Shown here piece by piece: positions 45,064 through 54,080 of a DNA stretch of 64,000 bases. Under the pieces are notes generated by a model. It was not told the origin of the DNA. It saw only the letters and a program-made list of their open reading frames with translations, and did no database searches. The translations under genes were made by a program, and so were the position numbers. The stretch is from Sphingobacteriaceae bacterium (lineage in GTDB: Bacteria > Bacteroidota > Bacteroidia > B-17B0 > Aurantibacillaceae), in NCBI GenBank assembly GCA_002319075.1, contig NVQB01000001.1, positions 868,001-932,000 of the forward strand, read 5' to 3'. How positions within the stretch are numbered: the first letter of the stretch is position 1; the number at the start of each line of letters is the position of its first letter.

Positions 45064-45161
45064 CAAAAGTACGCTCTTTTACGAGGATTTCATGATTATG
45101 CGGCAAGAATAATCCATTTTTAGAAAAATTAATATTTAACACCCTCTACTAAACTACTAAG

Positions 45162-45662
45162 ATGCTAAAACTGTATTTATTATTAGTACTAACTTTTTCA
45201 GTAACGGTATCGCCTGACCTTAAAAAGATAAGAGCGCTCTATTCGAAGATGAGCCAAAACGAAGAATCAGCTAATGCCTTTAAAGATTTGGTGACAAACA
45301 GCCAGAATGTTAACCTAAATTTAAAGCAAGCCTATTCAGCCGCTGTTGAGATGGCCCTGGCTAAATATAAATACAATCCTATAGCCAAATTAAACGCTTT
45401 TAACTCAGGCAAAAACCGCCTTGAATCAATCATAAAGGCCGACTCCAGTATTTTTGAAATAAGATATATTCGTTTTACAATTCAGCAAAACATTCCCTCC
45501 TTTTTAGGGTATAACAACAATTTAGTGAAGGACAGGACCTTTCTGATAAACCACTTAAAACTTATAAAAGCTGAAGACCCCGATCTTTTTTCATCTGTTT
45601 ACGCCTATCTCATTACCCGTGCAAATCTCAGTGAGAAGGAAAACAAGACCATTAGAGACTAA
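45162..45662 (+). CDS. Hypothetical secreted protein in the carotenoid region
   Basis: 166 residues with a short N-terminal hydrophobic segment (LKLYLLLVLTFSVTVS) and a helical, charged remainder (KIRALYSKMSQNEESANAF; AVEMALAKYKYNPIAKLNAF). I do not recognise the family. It is placed divergently from crtD and 177 bp upstream of crtI on the same strand, so it may share light or stress control through the operator at 45028. Confidence 0.65.
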   Translation: MLKLYLLLVLTFSVTVSPDLKKIRALYSKMSQNEESANAFKDLVTNSQNVNLNLKQAYSAAVEMALAKYKYNPIAKLNAFNSGKNRLESIIKADSSIFEIRYIRFTIQQNIPSFLGYNNNLVKDRTFLINHLKLIKAEDPDLFSSVYAYLITRANLSEKENKTIRD

Positions 45663-45786
45663 AATGTATAAGACTGAATTAACCCATAAACCCACTTTTG
45701 CTTACTTAGCTTAGCCACGAAAAAATGCTGGCCGGTGTTAAAAATTTATAAAGCTTGAAAAAGTTGATTTTTCGTAAAATTATAAA

Positions 45787-45818
45787 TTTGGTAGCTATTG
45801 TTTTGTTTAATACTTTTG
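45787..45818 (+). promoter_or_regulatory. crtI promoter, TTTG-N20-TACTTTTG
   Basis: A -33-like TTTG (45787-45790) and a -7 element TACTTTTG (45811-45818) are separated by 20 bp, a good Bacteroidota housekeeping-type match. Transcription would start near 45823, about 17 bases before the TTG start at 45840. The -7 element is inside the operator spacer. Confidence 0.65.
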
Positions 45819-45836
45819 ACAAAACTTTAAACAAAA
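45801..45836 (+). promoter_or_regulatory. Operator copy 2 (crtI promoter), TTTTGTTTAA-N16-TTAAACAAAA
   Basis: Perfect 10-bp inverted repeat: arms at 45801-45810 and 45827-45836, spacer 16 bp. It encloses the -7 element and ends 3 bp before the crtI start codon, a layout suited to repression. Identical arms and spacing occur at 56906-56941. Confidence 0.8.
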
Positions 45837-45839
45837 AAC

Positions 45840-47318
45840 TTGGCTAAGATCAGTATTATCGGAAGTGGATTTTCAGGATTATCAGCTGCCTGCTATGCTG
45901 CACAAGCTGGTCATGAGGTAGAAGTATTCGAGAAAAACGAAACACTTGGAGGACGCGCGAGAAGTTTTTCAGAGAATGGTTTCATGTTTGACATGGGGCC
46001 TAGCTGGTACTGGATGCCGGATATTTTTGAGAAGTTTTTTGCCGACTTTGGAAAAACACCCTCTGATTATTACGAGCTTGTAAAACTATCTCCTTCCTTT
46101 CAACTTTTTTATAAGGACCATGCTCCCATGGTTGTTCCTTCGGAGCTTAATGATCTTTATGCATTATTTGAAGGAATAGAACCAGGTAGTGCTGATAAGC
46201 TAAGGAAGTTTTTAAAAGAAGGAGAATTAAAGTATACTATAGCGATGGACAGGCTCATTTATAAACCTGCTTTGTCGTGGAAAGAATACGCCAGTTGGGA
46301 TGTTTTGACGGGCGCACTGAGAACACGGATTTTCCAATCGATGAGTACTCATGTAAGATCTTATTTTAAAGACGAGAGGCTTATTTCGCTTATGGAATTT
46401 CCGGTTATTTTTTTAGGAGCTATGCCTGATAAAATACCAGCTCTTTACAGTTTAATGAATTATTCAGCTTTCTCAATGGGTACCTGGTATCCGATGGGCG
46501 GCATGTGCAAGATCATCGAAGGCATGCACAAGCTTGCTTTATCACTCGGTGTTAAATTCAAAACAAATGCAGCCGTAGACGAAATAGCTGTACTTTCTAA
46601 TAAAGCTATTTCAGTATCCTCTAAATCTTACGCTTATAAAGCTGATGCAGTTGTTGCGTCTGCAGACTATCATCATGTTGAAAAAAAACTGCTGGGAGAA
46701 TCTGATAGAAATTACACGGAAGACTACTGGAGCAAAAAAGTGATGGCGCCATCGTGCCTGATCTTTTATTTAGGAGTTAACAAGCGCATCAATAAACTAG
46801 AGCATCACAATCTTTTTTTCGACACCGACTTTAATAAACATGCTTCTCAAATATATGATAAACCGCAATGGCCCGAAGATCCTTTATTTTATGCCTGTTG
46901 CCCCACAAAAACAGATTCGAGTGTAGCTCCGGCGGGTATGGAAAATTTATTTATACTCATACCGCTAGCCTCAGGTCTTGAAGACAACAAAGAATTGCAT
47001 GACGTTTATTTTAATAAAGTTGTGCAGCGCCTTGAAAAGCACTGCAACGAAAACATCAGTGAACATTTAGTTTATAAGCGAAGTTATTGTTCAAACGATT
47101 TTATAGCGGACTATAATGCGTTTAAAGGAAATGCCTACGGTTTGGCAAATACGCTAAATCAGACTGCGATTTTTAAACCCTCTATAAAAAACAAACACAT
47201 TGAAAATTTATTTTACACAGGGCAGTTAACTGTTCCAGGGCCCGGAGTTCCACCAGCTATTATCTCCGGCAAAATAGTCGTAAACGAAGTGCTTAACTAT
47301 TTAAAATCTAAAAAATAA
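45840..47318 (+). CDS. crtI: Phytoene desaturase (CrtI)
   Basis: 492 residues starting at a TTG (M-A-K-I-S-I-I-G). FAD-binding SIIGSGFSGLSAACYAAQAG with FEKNETLGGRARSF, then FDMGPSWYWMPDIFEKFF, the CrtI signature, and a C-terminal FYTGQLTVPGPGVPPAIISG. Converts phytoene to lycopene. No ATG is available: the in-frame stop at 45828-45830 leaves only three codons before the TTG. Four bp upstream of crtB, so the two are co-transcribed from the operator-controlled promoter. Confidence 0.93.
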   Translation: MAKISIIGSGFSGLSAACYAAQAGHEVEVFEKNETLGGRARSFSENGFMFDMGPSWYWMPDIFEKFFADFGKTPSDYYELVKLSPSFQLFYKDHAPMVVPSELNDLYALFEGIEPGSADKLRKFLKEGELKYTIAMDRLIYKPALSWKEYASWDVLTGALRTRIFQSMSTHVRSYFKDERLISLMEFPVIFLGAMPDKIPALYSLMNYSAFSMGTWYPMGGMCKIIEGMHKLALSLGVKFKTNAAVDEIAVLSNKAISVSSKSYAYKADAVVASADYHHVEKKLLGESDRNYTEDYWSKKVMAPSCLIFYLGVNKRINKLEHHNLFFDTDFNKHASQIYDKPQWPEDPLFYACCPTKTDSSVAPAGMENLFILIPLASGLEDNKELHDVYFNKVVQRLEKHCNENISEHLVYKRSYCSNDFIADYNAFKGNAYGLANTLNQTAIFKPSIKNKHIENLFYTGQLTVPGPGVPPAIISGKIVVNEVLNYLKSKK

Positions 47319-47321
47319 CCC

Positions 47322-48158
47322 GTGAAAGAACTGTTTGATAAAGTTTCCTGCAAGGTTAGTGTTATTACAACCAAAACTTACAGTACGAGTTTTTCGTTAG
47401 GAATTTATTGTCTCGACAAGAAGTTTCACGAGCCCATCTATAACATTTATGGATTCGTAAGATTTGCCGACGAAATTGTAGATTCCTTTCACGGCTACGA
47501 CAAAGAACTTTTATTGCGGGAGTTTAAAGAAGAAACTTACAAAGCCATTGAGCGTAAAATAAGTTTGAATCCGATATTAAATAGTTTTCAAAGTGTTGTG
47601 CATGCCTATAATATTGAGCAGGACCTGGTTGATGGATTTCTTAAAAGCATGGAGATGGATCTTTCCACCAGCAGTCATAATAAAGCTTCTTACGAAAATT
47701 ATATTTATGGCTCAGCGGAAGTTGTGGGCCTGATGTGCTTAAGGGTATTCACCGAAAACAGTGAGGAAAAATACCAGGCTCTAAAACCTTTTGCAATGAG
47801 ACTTGGTTCGGCATTTCAAAAGGTAAATTTTTTAAGGGATATTCAAAGCGATTATAAAACTCTCGAAAGGGTCTATTTTCCCGGGGTTGATCTGGACAAC
47901 TTCGCAATTTCAGAAAAAAGAAACATTGAAAAAGAAATTGAAGTGGATTTTGCCGAGGCCTTACAGGGAATTAAACGATTGCCATCCGGATCTCGTTTTG
48001 GTGTTTACGTAGCTTACATTTACTACAAAAGTTTGTTTGATAAAATTAAAGACACACCCGCCAGTTTAATACTGAACCAGCGCATACGCATTTCGAACAG
48101 TGAAAAAATCTACCTGCTCTGCAGCTCATACTTTAAAAATGCCTTGCGGCTATTATAA
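47322..48158 (+). CDS. crtB: Phytoene synthase (CrtB)
   Basis: 278 residues from a GTG. Both Asp-rich motifs are seen: FADEIVD (D50-D54) and NFLRDIQSDY (D173, D177), plus YGSAEVVGLMCL. It condenses two geranylgeranyl diphosphates to phytoene. Directly follows crtI (3 bp gap). No GGPP synthase gene is in the window, so the precursor is made elsewhere. Confidence 0.93.
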   Translation: MKELFDKVSCKVSVITTKTYSTSFSLGIYCLDKKFHEPIYNIYGFVRFADEIVDSFHGYDKELLLREFKEETYKAIERKISLNPILNSFQSVVHAYNIEQDLVDGFLKSMEMDLSTSSHNKASYENYIYGSAEVVGLMCLRVFTENSEEKYQALKPFAMRLGSAFQKVNFLRDIQSDYKTLERVYFPGVDLDNFAISEKRNIEKEIEVDFAEALQGIKRLPSGSRFGVYVAYIYYKSLFDKIKDTPASLILNQRIRISNSEKIYLLCSSYFKNALRLL

Positions 48159-48255
48159 AATCTTTAAACTTCCCCCGAAATTGCGCGCGGCAAAAAAACT
48201 TCTGAACGCGCGATGAATGCGGCACTAAACATCATTAAGTAGACAAACCTTTACC

Positions 48256-48888
48256 ATGAAACTTGATCCTGAAATTAATCATCCAATGACCGCTGAAGCT
48301 TTTGAACAGAGCGATGCAGAAAAAATTAAGAGTATTGAATACCATTTTGGAAAGATTATGGAGACTATGGGTCTTGATCTTTCGGATGACAGTCTTAAAG
48401 ATACGCCGGGCCGTGTGGCTAAAATGTACGTGAAAGAACTCTTCAGTGGCCTGAATCCGATTAATAAACCCGAGGTAACTCTTTTTGACAACACGTACAA
48501 CTATACTGAAATGCTCCTGGAAAAAAACATTACTTTTTTTAGTAACTGCGAACATCATTTCGTTCCTATTTTCGGAAGAGCTCATGTAGCCTATATTTCA
48601 TCAGGTAAAATTATAGGTCTTTCAAAACTAAACCGAATTGTAAATTACTTTTCAAGAAGGCCACAAGTTCAGGAAAGGTTAACGATGCAGATCGCGAAAG
48701 ACCTTCAAGAGCAGCTGCAAACCGAGGATGTAGCCATTCTTATGGATGCCAGGCATTTTTGTGTAGCATCAAGAGGGATAAAGGATTCATCGGCATCAAC
48801 CGTAACTTCCTTTTACGGAGGAAAATTCAAAGACGAGGTTTTGAAAAAAGAATTCATGAACGCAATTAATTTAAAAGAACATTACTAA
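48256..48888 (+). CDS. folE: GTP cyclohydrolase I (FolE)
   Basis: 210 residues. Zinc and catalytic residues are visible: NCEHHFVP (C98, H100, H101) and ARHFCVASRG (C169), with LKDTPGRVAKMY and GLSKLNRIVNYFSRRPQVQERL. It opens GTP to dihydroneopterin triphosphate, the first step to folate and pterins. Positioned between carotenoid genes and a light-type regulator, and near three photolyases, it may boost pterin/folate antenna cofactor supply. It overlaps the next gene's start by 1 bp. Confidence 0.92.
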   Translation: MKLDPEINHPMTAEAFEQSDAEKIKSIEYHFGKIMETMGLDLSDDSLKDTPGRVAKMYVKELFSGLNPINKPEVTLFDNTYNYTEMLLEKNITFFSNCEHHFVPIFGRAHVAYISSGKIIGLSKLNRIVNYFSRRPQVQERLTMQIAKDLQEQLQTEDVAILMDARHFCVASRGIKDSSASTVTSFYGGKFKDEVLKKEFMNAINLKEHY

Positions 48889-49304
48889 TGGTGAATCCAA
48901 TTGACAAAGATAAGACAACTGAATATCCGGGACTTATACCCTATCCTCATACCCTGGGTAGCAGCTTAGTAAAACCTGAGGATGTGGGTAAAATAAAATC
49001 GCGCGCTCTTTCGGCCATGGAAGAGCAAACGTCTATGCAACTCCTGCAGTTACACAGGCAGGCTGAACTACTGGCAAGCCAGGCGAAGGAAATTCAAAAA
49101 CGCATTGAGATAAGTACGCTCATTTACACTGCAACTATGTCTTTTGAGCCATTAATAGGTCACCTTTATCACCTCTATAAAAAAGAAGAAACATACAGGC
49201 TGATGCTTGTGGGACCTTCTGAATGGGGCAGATCAAAGGGCAACCAGTTAGAATTCATAAACACAGTAAAACTTTTAAGTGATCATACCTGGGAAATCAT
49301 TTAA
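48888..49304 (+). CDS. DUF2452 domain protein
   Basis: 138 residues. PGLIPYPHTLGSSLVKPEDVGKIKSRAL at the start and PLIGHLYHLYKKEETYRLMLVGPSEWG near the end are the DUF2452 pattern, with a long central helix rich in Gln and Glu (LLQLHRQAELLASQAKEIQKRI). Function unknown. It overlaps folE by 1 bp and lies 48 bp before the MerR-type regulator, so it belongs to the light-associated set. Confidence 0.82.
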   Translation: MVNPIDKDKTTEYPGLIPYPHTLGSSLVKPEDVGKIKSRALSAMEEQTSMQLLQLHRQAELLASQAKEIQKRIEISTLIYTATMSFEPLIGHLYHLYKKEETYRLMLVGPSEWGRSKGNQLEFINTVKLLSDHTWEII

Positions 49305-49352
49305 AATTAAATCAACTAATTAATTTAAGTAAATTCACGGTCACACAAAAAC

Positions 49353-50234
49353 ATGAGATCATATCGCATAGCAGAACTCGAACAGTTGACCGGAATCAAG
49401 GCTCACACGATAAGGATTTGGGAAAAGCGCTACAATCTAATTACGCCCGACAGAACTTCTACCAACTATAGACGCTACGATGACGAACAATTAAAGAAAC
49501 TTTTAAATGTCTCTACGCTCTTATCACTGGGACATAAAATTTCTCATATTTCTTTACTGAACGAGAAAGAGATGTTCCGGCTGGTGACTGAGAGTCAGGA
49601 GCAGGGAACTGATAGTATTATATGCGATGGCTTTATAAACAATCTTTTAGCAGCTATGCTAAAGTATGATGAAGCTGCCTTCGAAAAAACTTATTCAGCT
49701 TCGGTAACACGTTTTGGTTTGTTTGATGCGATGATAAATGTTTTTTACCCACTGCTTACTAAGATTGGCTATTTGTGGACGACTAACGAAGTAAACCCCG
49801 CCCAGGAACATTTTGCTTCCTGCCTCATTAAACGCAAATTGATGGCGGCTACTGACGGCTTGCCTCCCGCCGGAAAAAAAAGCAAGAAATTTCTTCTTTC
49901 CCTTTTACCAACTGAATCACACGATATCAGTTTACTATTTGCAAACTATATAATCAGAGCAAAAGGCCATGAGACTGTATATCTTGGTCAGGATGTACCT
50001 TTTGAAAATATCTTCTCAACGCTCGAAGAAACAAAACCACAGTTTTTTCTAACTTTTTTTACTTTGTCGCAAAACCTAAACGAGCTGTCTGTTAATCTTA
50101 AAAACAAATTAAGCTTGCCTGCTAACGTCACCTTTTTAATTGGCGGAAATTCTTCAATAACCGATCACCTTGAAAAAAAATTTAAAGCAGGGGTTCTTAA
50201 AGGTCCGAAAGATTTAGCGAAGTATTTGAAATAA
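49353..50234 (+). CDS. MerR-family regulator with B12-binding-type domain (CarH/LitR-like)
   Basis: 293 residues. N-terminal MerR HTH (YRIAELEQLTGIKAHTIRIWEKRY, about 4-27, and the wing NYRRYDDEQLKKL). Next a four-helix bundle with the light-sensor motif W-x9-EH (W142, E152, H153), then a Rossmann-like B12 domain with E188-S-H190-D-I-S193 (canonical ExHxxG; the Gly is Ser), GHETVYLGQDVP and FLIGG (264-265). CarH/LitR proteins bind adenosylcobalamin in the dark to repress carotenoid genes and release DNA on light. The residue after W142 is Thr, whereas from memory CarH has a His there that forms the light-state adduct, so B12 use is plausible but altered. Likely controls the 36-bp operators. 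Confidence 0.87.
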   Translation: MRSYRIAELEQLTGIKAHTIRIWEKRYNLITPDRTSTNYRRYDDEQLKKLLNVSTLLSLGHKISHISLLNEKEMFRLVTESQEQGTDSIICDGFINNLLAAMLKYDEAAFEKTYSASVTRFGLFDAMINVFYPLLTKIGYLWTTNEVNPAQEHFASCLIKRKLMAATDGLPPAGKKSKKFLLSLLPTESHDISLLFANYIIRAKGHETVYLGQDVPFENIFSTLEETKPQFFLTFFTLSQNLNELSVNLKNKLSLPANVTFLIGGNSSITDHLEKKFKAGVLKGPKDLAKYLK

Positions 50235-50339
50235 CTACGCTTGTTTTTTATGGAGTACTAAAGTTTGATCTTAAGAAGTTACACTCCTCTTGTTTAAATA
50301 AACATACTACCGTTTGAAGTTTATTCGCTCACTCCCAAT

Positions 50340-51632
50340 TTATTTACTCAACCAGAGATTGCGGTATAATTTTTCAGGGTCATATTCTTCAGCCTGCTTT
50401 TCAATATTGAAATACCGGTTACCTCTCGGATCATTTCCAACCCCTGCCAGGTAAGCCCAGTTGCCCCAGTTGCTGCACACATCATAGTCAATGAGCTGCT
50501 GCTCGAAATAAGCGGCTCCATAGCGCCAATCTAACTTTAAATCGTTGCACAAATAACTCGCTACATTTTGCCTGCCCCTATTGCTCATATAGCCCGTGAG
50601 TTTTAATTCCTGCATGTTGGCGTCTATAAAATCATTCCCGGTTTTTCCGTCCATCCATTTTAATAACAACTTTTTATTTAAAGCAGCCGGCGGGGAGCCT
50701 GCATTTTTTATTCCTGAAAAGAGAAAAAATTTATGCCTGTATTTTTTCATCATAAATCTAAAATAATCGCGCCACAGTAATTCAAAAACCAACCAGTAAG
50801 TAGAATCATTAGCAGAAAACTGAGATTCGTATTTTTTTATTTCATAATAAATCTCTCTTGGCGATAAACATCCCAATCCCAACCAGGGAGAAAATTTCGT
50901 GGAGTAATCACTTCCCAGCATTTCATTTCTTGTCTCCTTGTAGCGTGAAATATTTTGCGTTTCAAAAAAATAAGAATTCAGCCTTTTGCATGCTTCGCTT
51001 TCTCCTCCTCTAAAAAGAATAGCCGCTCGGGGATCCTGGGCTACCGGTGCCAGAGAGAGCTCTTCGAGTTCAGGCAAATGCAGTTTAGGAATAGCGGGAG
51101 ATGTGATTTGTGAAGGCTTTTCAAAAACCGCTCTCACGGGTGATTCTCGTTCTATTTTCTTTCTAAAATTTGTAAATATATCCGGAATATCTTTTATAGA
51201 AAAAGGCAAATCCTGCGCGTGGTATAAGGTACTTGTACTAAAGCTTTCGAATGAACAATTCAGTTTCCATAGTTCTTTTTCAACCAATTCTTCTTTTTCC
51301 TTTTCCTCATAGGCCACTTCGCGTTTTGCAAACACTTTTGTAACGCCATATTCCTTCGCCAGTTTATAAAGTTCTGTTGCTGGTTTTCCTCTCACAACTA
51401 TAAGACCTGAGCCAAGCTTACGCAAGTTGGCATCGAGATCAAACAAAGACTCAAGTAAAAACTGCCCTCTGAAATTTCCAGTCTTCTGGAAACCGAACTC
51501 CGTTTTTTTGAAATGATCCTCATCCAGACAATAAACAGGAATGATTTCACCACTTCTTTCAATAGCGCGGATCAGCGTTTCATTATCATGCAAGCGGAGA
51601 TCTGTTTTAAACCAAACAATTGAACGTTTCAT
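50340..51632 (-). CDS. Cryptochrome DASH
   Basis: 430 residues of the photolyase/cryptochrome family. KRSIVWFKTDLRLHDNETLIRA at the start, FAKREVAYEEK, the DASH-typical STLYHAQDLPFSIKDIPDIFTNFRK, and a C-terminal FAD region MQELKLTGYMSNRGRQNVASYLCNDLKLDWRYGA ending in YDPEKLYRNLWLS. Cry-DASH proteins bind FAD and a folate antenna and repair CPDs in single-stranded DNA. Last gene of the minus-strand photolyase operon; its ATG abuts the stop of the PhrB-like gene (1-bp overlap). Confidence 0.92.
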   Translation of the reverse strand: MKRSIVWFKTDLRLHDNETLIRAIERSGEIIPVYCLDEDHFKKTEFGFQKTGNFRGQFLLESLFDLDANLRKLGSGLIVVRGKPATELYKLAKEYGVTKVFAKREVAYEEKEKEELVEKELWKLNCSFESFSTSTLYHAQDLPFSIKDIPDIFTNFRKKIERESPVRAVFEKPSQITSPAIPKLHLPELEELSLAPVAQDPRAAILFRGGESEACKRLNSYFFETQNISRYKETRNEMLGSDYSTKFSPWLGLGCLSPREIYYEIKKYESQFSANDSTYWLVFELLWRDYFRFMMKKYRHKFFLFSGIKNAGSPPAALNKKLLLKWMDGKTGNDFIDANMQELKLTGYMSNRGRQNVASYLCNDLKLDWRYGAAYFEQQLIDYDVCSNWGNWAYLAGVGNDPRGNRYFNIEKQAEEYDPEKLYRNLWLSK

Positions 51633-53185
51633 CAGAGTTCGTTTATATGCGTTAAATAATACTCTGCTTGTTGCAGAATAGCAGACTTGTCGGCGGGTTT
51701 CATTTTTTGCCAGACATTGTACATCATACCTACCCTGGCATTTTTAGATAGTTTTTCCCTGTGCTGATCATAAAAATTCCAGTATAAACTATTGAAGGGA
51801 CATGCGCGGTCTCCTGTTTTTTTAGTCTTGTTGTAGTAGCAGCCTGAGCAATAATGACTCATCTTATCTATGTACGTTGCAGAGCTCACATAAGGTTTCG
51901 TTGCTATGAGACCTCCATCTGCATACTGGCTCATACCGCGTGTGTTGGTAATCTCTACCCACTGCAAAGCGTCTATGTAGATACCGAGATACCACTTATC
52001 CACTTCATCCGGATCAACACCTGCTAACAAGGCAAAATTTCCGGTTACCATGAGCCGCTGAATATGATGGGCGTATGCGTAGTTAAGAGATTGGCTGATC
52101 GCCTCCCGGAGACAGTTCATTTTGGTTTTGCCGGTCCAATACCAATCGGGCAATTTGTTTTTATTCGCAAAATAATTTACCGAAGCAAACTCTGGCATTT
52201 TTAACCAGTACATGCCCCGCATGTATTCCCTCCAGCCAAGAACCTGTCGTACAAACCCCTCTAACTGGTTGAAGGCAATTTCATCCGGCCTTTTTTCCCA
52301 TTCTAAGAGCGCTCTATCAATTACTTCTTGCGGAGATATCAATTTGCAATTCAGAGAAAAAGATAAGCGTGAATGATATAAAGACCACTCCTGCGGAGAC
52401 ATGGCATCCTGGTAAGTTCCAAAAAGCGGCAGACACTCTGTTGCAAAAAAATCAAGTAGTTCTAATGACTGTTGGCGGCTTACCGGCCAAATAAAATTTT
52501 CAGAATCAACAGTACCAATAGTTTGGATGTTGGCTTGAGCAAGTTCTGAAATAATCTCAGCAACAGAATTCTTAAAAACAAAAGGTTCTGTGGCCCTGTG
52601 ATTTACCGGTAATTTTTTCCGGTTTTCTGCATCGAAGTTCCATTGGCCATTGTAAGGCCCTGTACCCTGCATTAAAAAAGAATGTTTCTTCCTCATATAG
52701 CGGTAAAAACTTTCCATGAGGTAGGTCTTTTTACCTTCGAAAAAATCGCCCAGTTCCTTTCTGCTTGTAAAAAAATGTTCCGTATCAAAAGATGCAGAAG
52801 AAATAGTAAGGCTTTGCGAATACTTCAGGAGCTCCTGGTCCACTCTATACTCATCTGGCAGCAGATACTCAAAATGATTAAAGTGGTATTTGCTTATAAG
52901 GCTATTGCAGTTTCCTGCGAAGGTTTGCACATTATCCCGATCATTTAATTTGATGTAAATAACCCAATGCCCTTTTTCTTCTAACGCAGCTGCAAAGTGC
53001 CGCATAGCGCTAAAGAAAGCAGCGACTTTTTGTATGTGGTGCCAAACGTAATCTGTTTCCGAACGCACTTCCATTAGCACATACACAACAGTTGAATCTA
53101 CCACTTTAAACCACGAGTGGTTTATATGGAGTTGATCGCCGAGAATCAAGCGCAGGGTTTTGGCACTATTTGTATGTGAAGACAT
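51632..53185 (-). CDS. FeS-type bacterial cryptochrome/photolyase (PhrB/CryB, (6-4) photolyase group)
   Basis: 517 residues. Begins LRLILGDQLHINHSWF, typical of the FeS-BCP group. Four cysteines for the [4Fe-4S] cluster are C358 (TKMNCLREAIS), C446 and C449 (HYCSGCYYNK) and C462 (ACPFNSLYWNF); their spacing equals that of Agrobacterium PhrB as I recall it. Also GQWNFDAENRKKLP and a helix-rich C-terminal FAD domain. Known members repair (6-4) photoproducts. It is the second of three photolyase homologues in the operon, 5 bp after the DUF2256 gene. Confidence 0.92.
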   Translation of the reverse strand: MSSHTNSAKTLRLILGDQLHINHSWFKVVDSTVVYVLMEVRSETDYVWHHIQKVAAFFSAMRHFAAALEEKGHWVIYIKLNDRDNVQTFAGNCNSLISKYHFNHFEYLLPDEYRVDQELLKYSQSLTISSASFDTEHFFTSRKELGDFFEGKKTYLMESFYRYMRKKHSFLMQGTGPYNGQWNFDAENRKKLPVNHRATEPFVFKNSVAEIISELAQANIQTIGTVDSENFIWPVSRQQSLELLDFFATECLPLFGTYQDAMSPQEWSLYHSRLSFSLNCKLISPQEVIDRALLEWEKRPDEIAFNQLEGFVRQVLGWREYMRGMYWLKMPEFASVNYFANKNKLPDWYWTGKTKMNCLREAISQSLNYAYAHHIQRLMVTGNFALLAGVDPDEVDKWYLGIYIDALQWVEITNTRGMSQYADGGLIATKPYVSSATYIDKMSHYCSGCYYNKTKKTGDRACPFNSLYWNFYDQHREKLSKNARVGMMYNVWQKMKPADKSAILQQAEYYLTHINEL

Positions 53186-53190
53186 TCAGA

Positions 53191-53337
53191 CTATTTACTT
53201 AATCGTTTAGTTCTGCAGGCATCGCTGCAATATTTTACATTCTCCCAGTTCTTTTCCCATTTTTTTCTCCAGTCGAAAGGTCTGTTGCATACAACACAGA
53301 TCTTTGATGGCAGGTTTTGTTTTCTTATTCCTTTCAT
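53191..53337 (-). CDS. DUF2256 small zinc-ribbon-like protein
   Basis: 48 residues from the ATG at 53337: [48 protein letters not shown]. Two CxxC/CxxxC cysteine pairs (CVVC, CSDAC) and the [10 protein letters not shown] core are diagnostic of DUF2256. These tiny proteins are frequently encoded next to photolyases. Its ATG overlaps the stop of the DUF2071 gene (ATGA). Function unknown, possibly metal binding. Confidence 0.9.
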   Translation of the reverse strand: MKGIRKQNLPSKICVVCNRPFDWRKKWEKNWENVKYCSDACRTKRLSK

Positions 53338-54062
53338 TCTGCATTAAGTTTAAGACGGTTGCGCCGCCACTGAACAGAGACTTCTGAACCTTCGGCCAGA
53401 AACACAGAGGCGGGTAAAGCACGATTTAAAAAACTAAAATCCTCTCCGTACATTTTATCAAACGCACAGTTAATTAAAAAGTCTTCAATTTTATTTAAAT
53501 GCCAACGCGGGTGATGTATTTTATATTCGTCAGTTTCGAAGGCATTGAGTTTAGTATACCCATAGTAATGTTCGAAAATAAATTCTTCAAAACTTCCCAC
53601 AGGCATTTCCTGTTTATTTACATGGGCTTTAACGTATATGCTATTCCACTCATCCTTCATTTTCCATTGATAATTAATAACCTTGTTGACATTATCACTT
53701 AGTATCAGATTTCTTGTGGGCACAGTTGTATAATGTTCTTTGTACAACTTATTAGCAACCCAGGCAACAGCTTTATAAGGAATAGTTTCATTTATAAAGA
53801 CCACACCGCGCTTTACTTCACCATTCTCTTTCCTTGTGACATAAAATCTCAAATTAATTTCTTCAAAGGTGCCTAGCCAGGGAATGGGGATCTGGAACAG
53901 ACGTGTATTTTTAAACATAAAGCCCACCAGGCTAACATATGCCGAACCTTGATACAGATCTAGCTCACACCCTTTTGGTAAATAAGGAACTAATACCTCT
54001 TCAGGAACAGCATAATTTGCCATGACTATATTATCCCAATTTGCGTTTAAAAAATTTGTCAT
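53334..54062 (-). CDS. DUF2071 (YqjF-like) protein
   Basis: 242 residues. [32 protein letters not shown] and [21 protein letters not shown] are the DUF2071 hallmarks, followed by [24 protein letters not shown]. Fold related to acetoacetate decarboxylase-like proteins; activity unknown. In the photolyase operon between TspO (18-bp gap) and DUF2256. Confidence 0.88.
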   Translation of the reverse strand: MTNFLNANWDNIVMANYAVPEEVLVPYLPKGCELDLYQGSAYVSLVGFMFKNTRLFQIPIPWLGTFEEINLRFYVTRKENGEVKRGVVFINETIPYKAVAWVANKLYKEHYTTVPTRNLILSDNVNKVINYQWKMKDEWNSIYVKAHVNKQEMPVGSFEEFIFEHYYGYTKLNAFETDEYKIHHPRWHLNKIEDFLINCAFDKMYGEDFSFLNRALPASVFLAEGSEVSVQWRRNRLKLNAE

Positions 54063-54080
54063 CTTTCCACTCTCTTTTAG

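Noticed and set aside
50291-50304. TGTTTA-AA-TAAACA palindrome as a fourth light operator
   Set aside because: Half-sites are similar but the spacer is 2 bp instead of 16, and it lies between convergent gene ends where no promoter is expected.
53207-53422. 71-residue minus-strand frame overlapping DUF2071 and DUF2256
   Set aside because: It runs in a different frame over two well-supported genes; the real small gene here is DUF2256 at 53191-53337.
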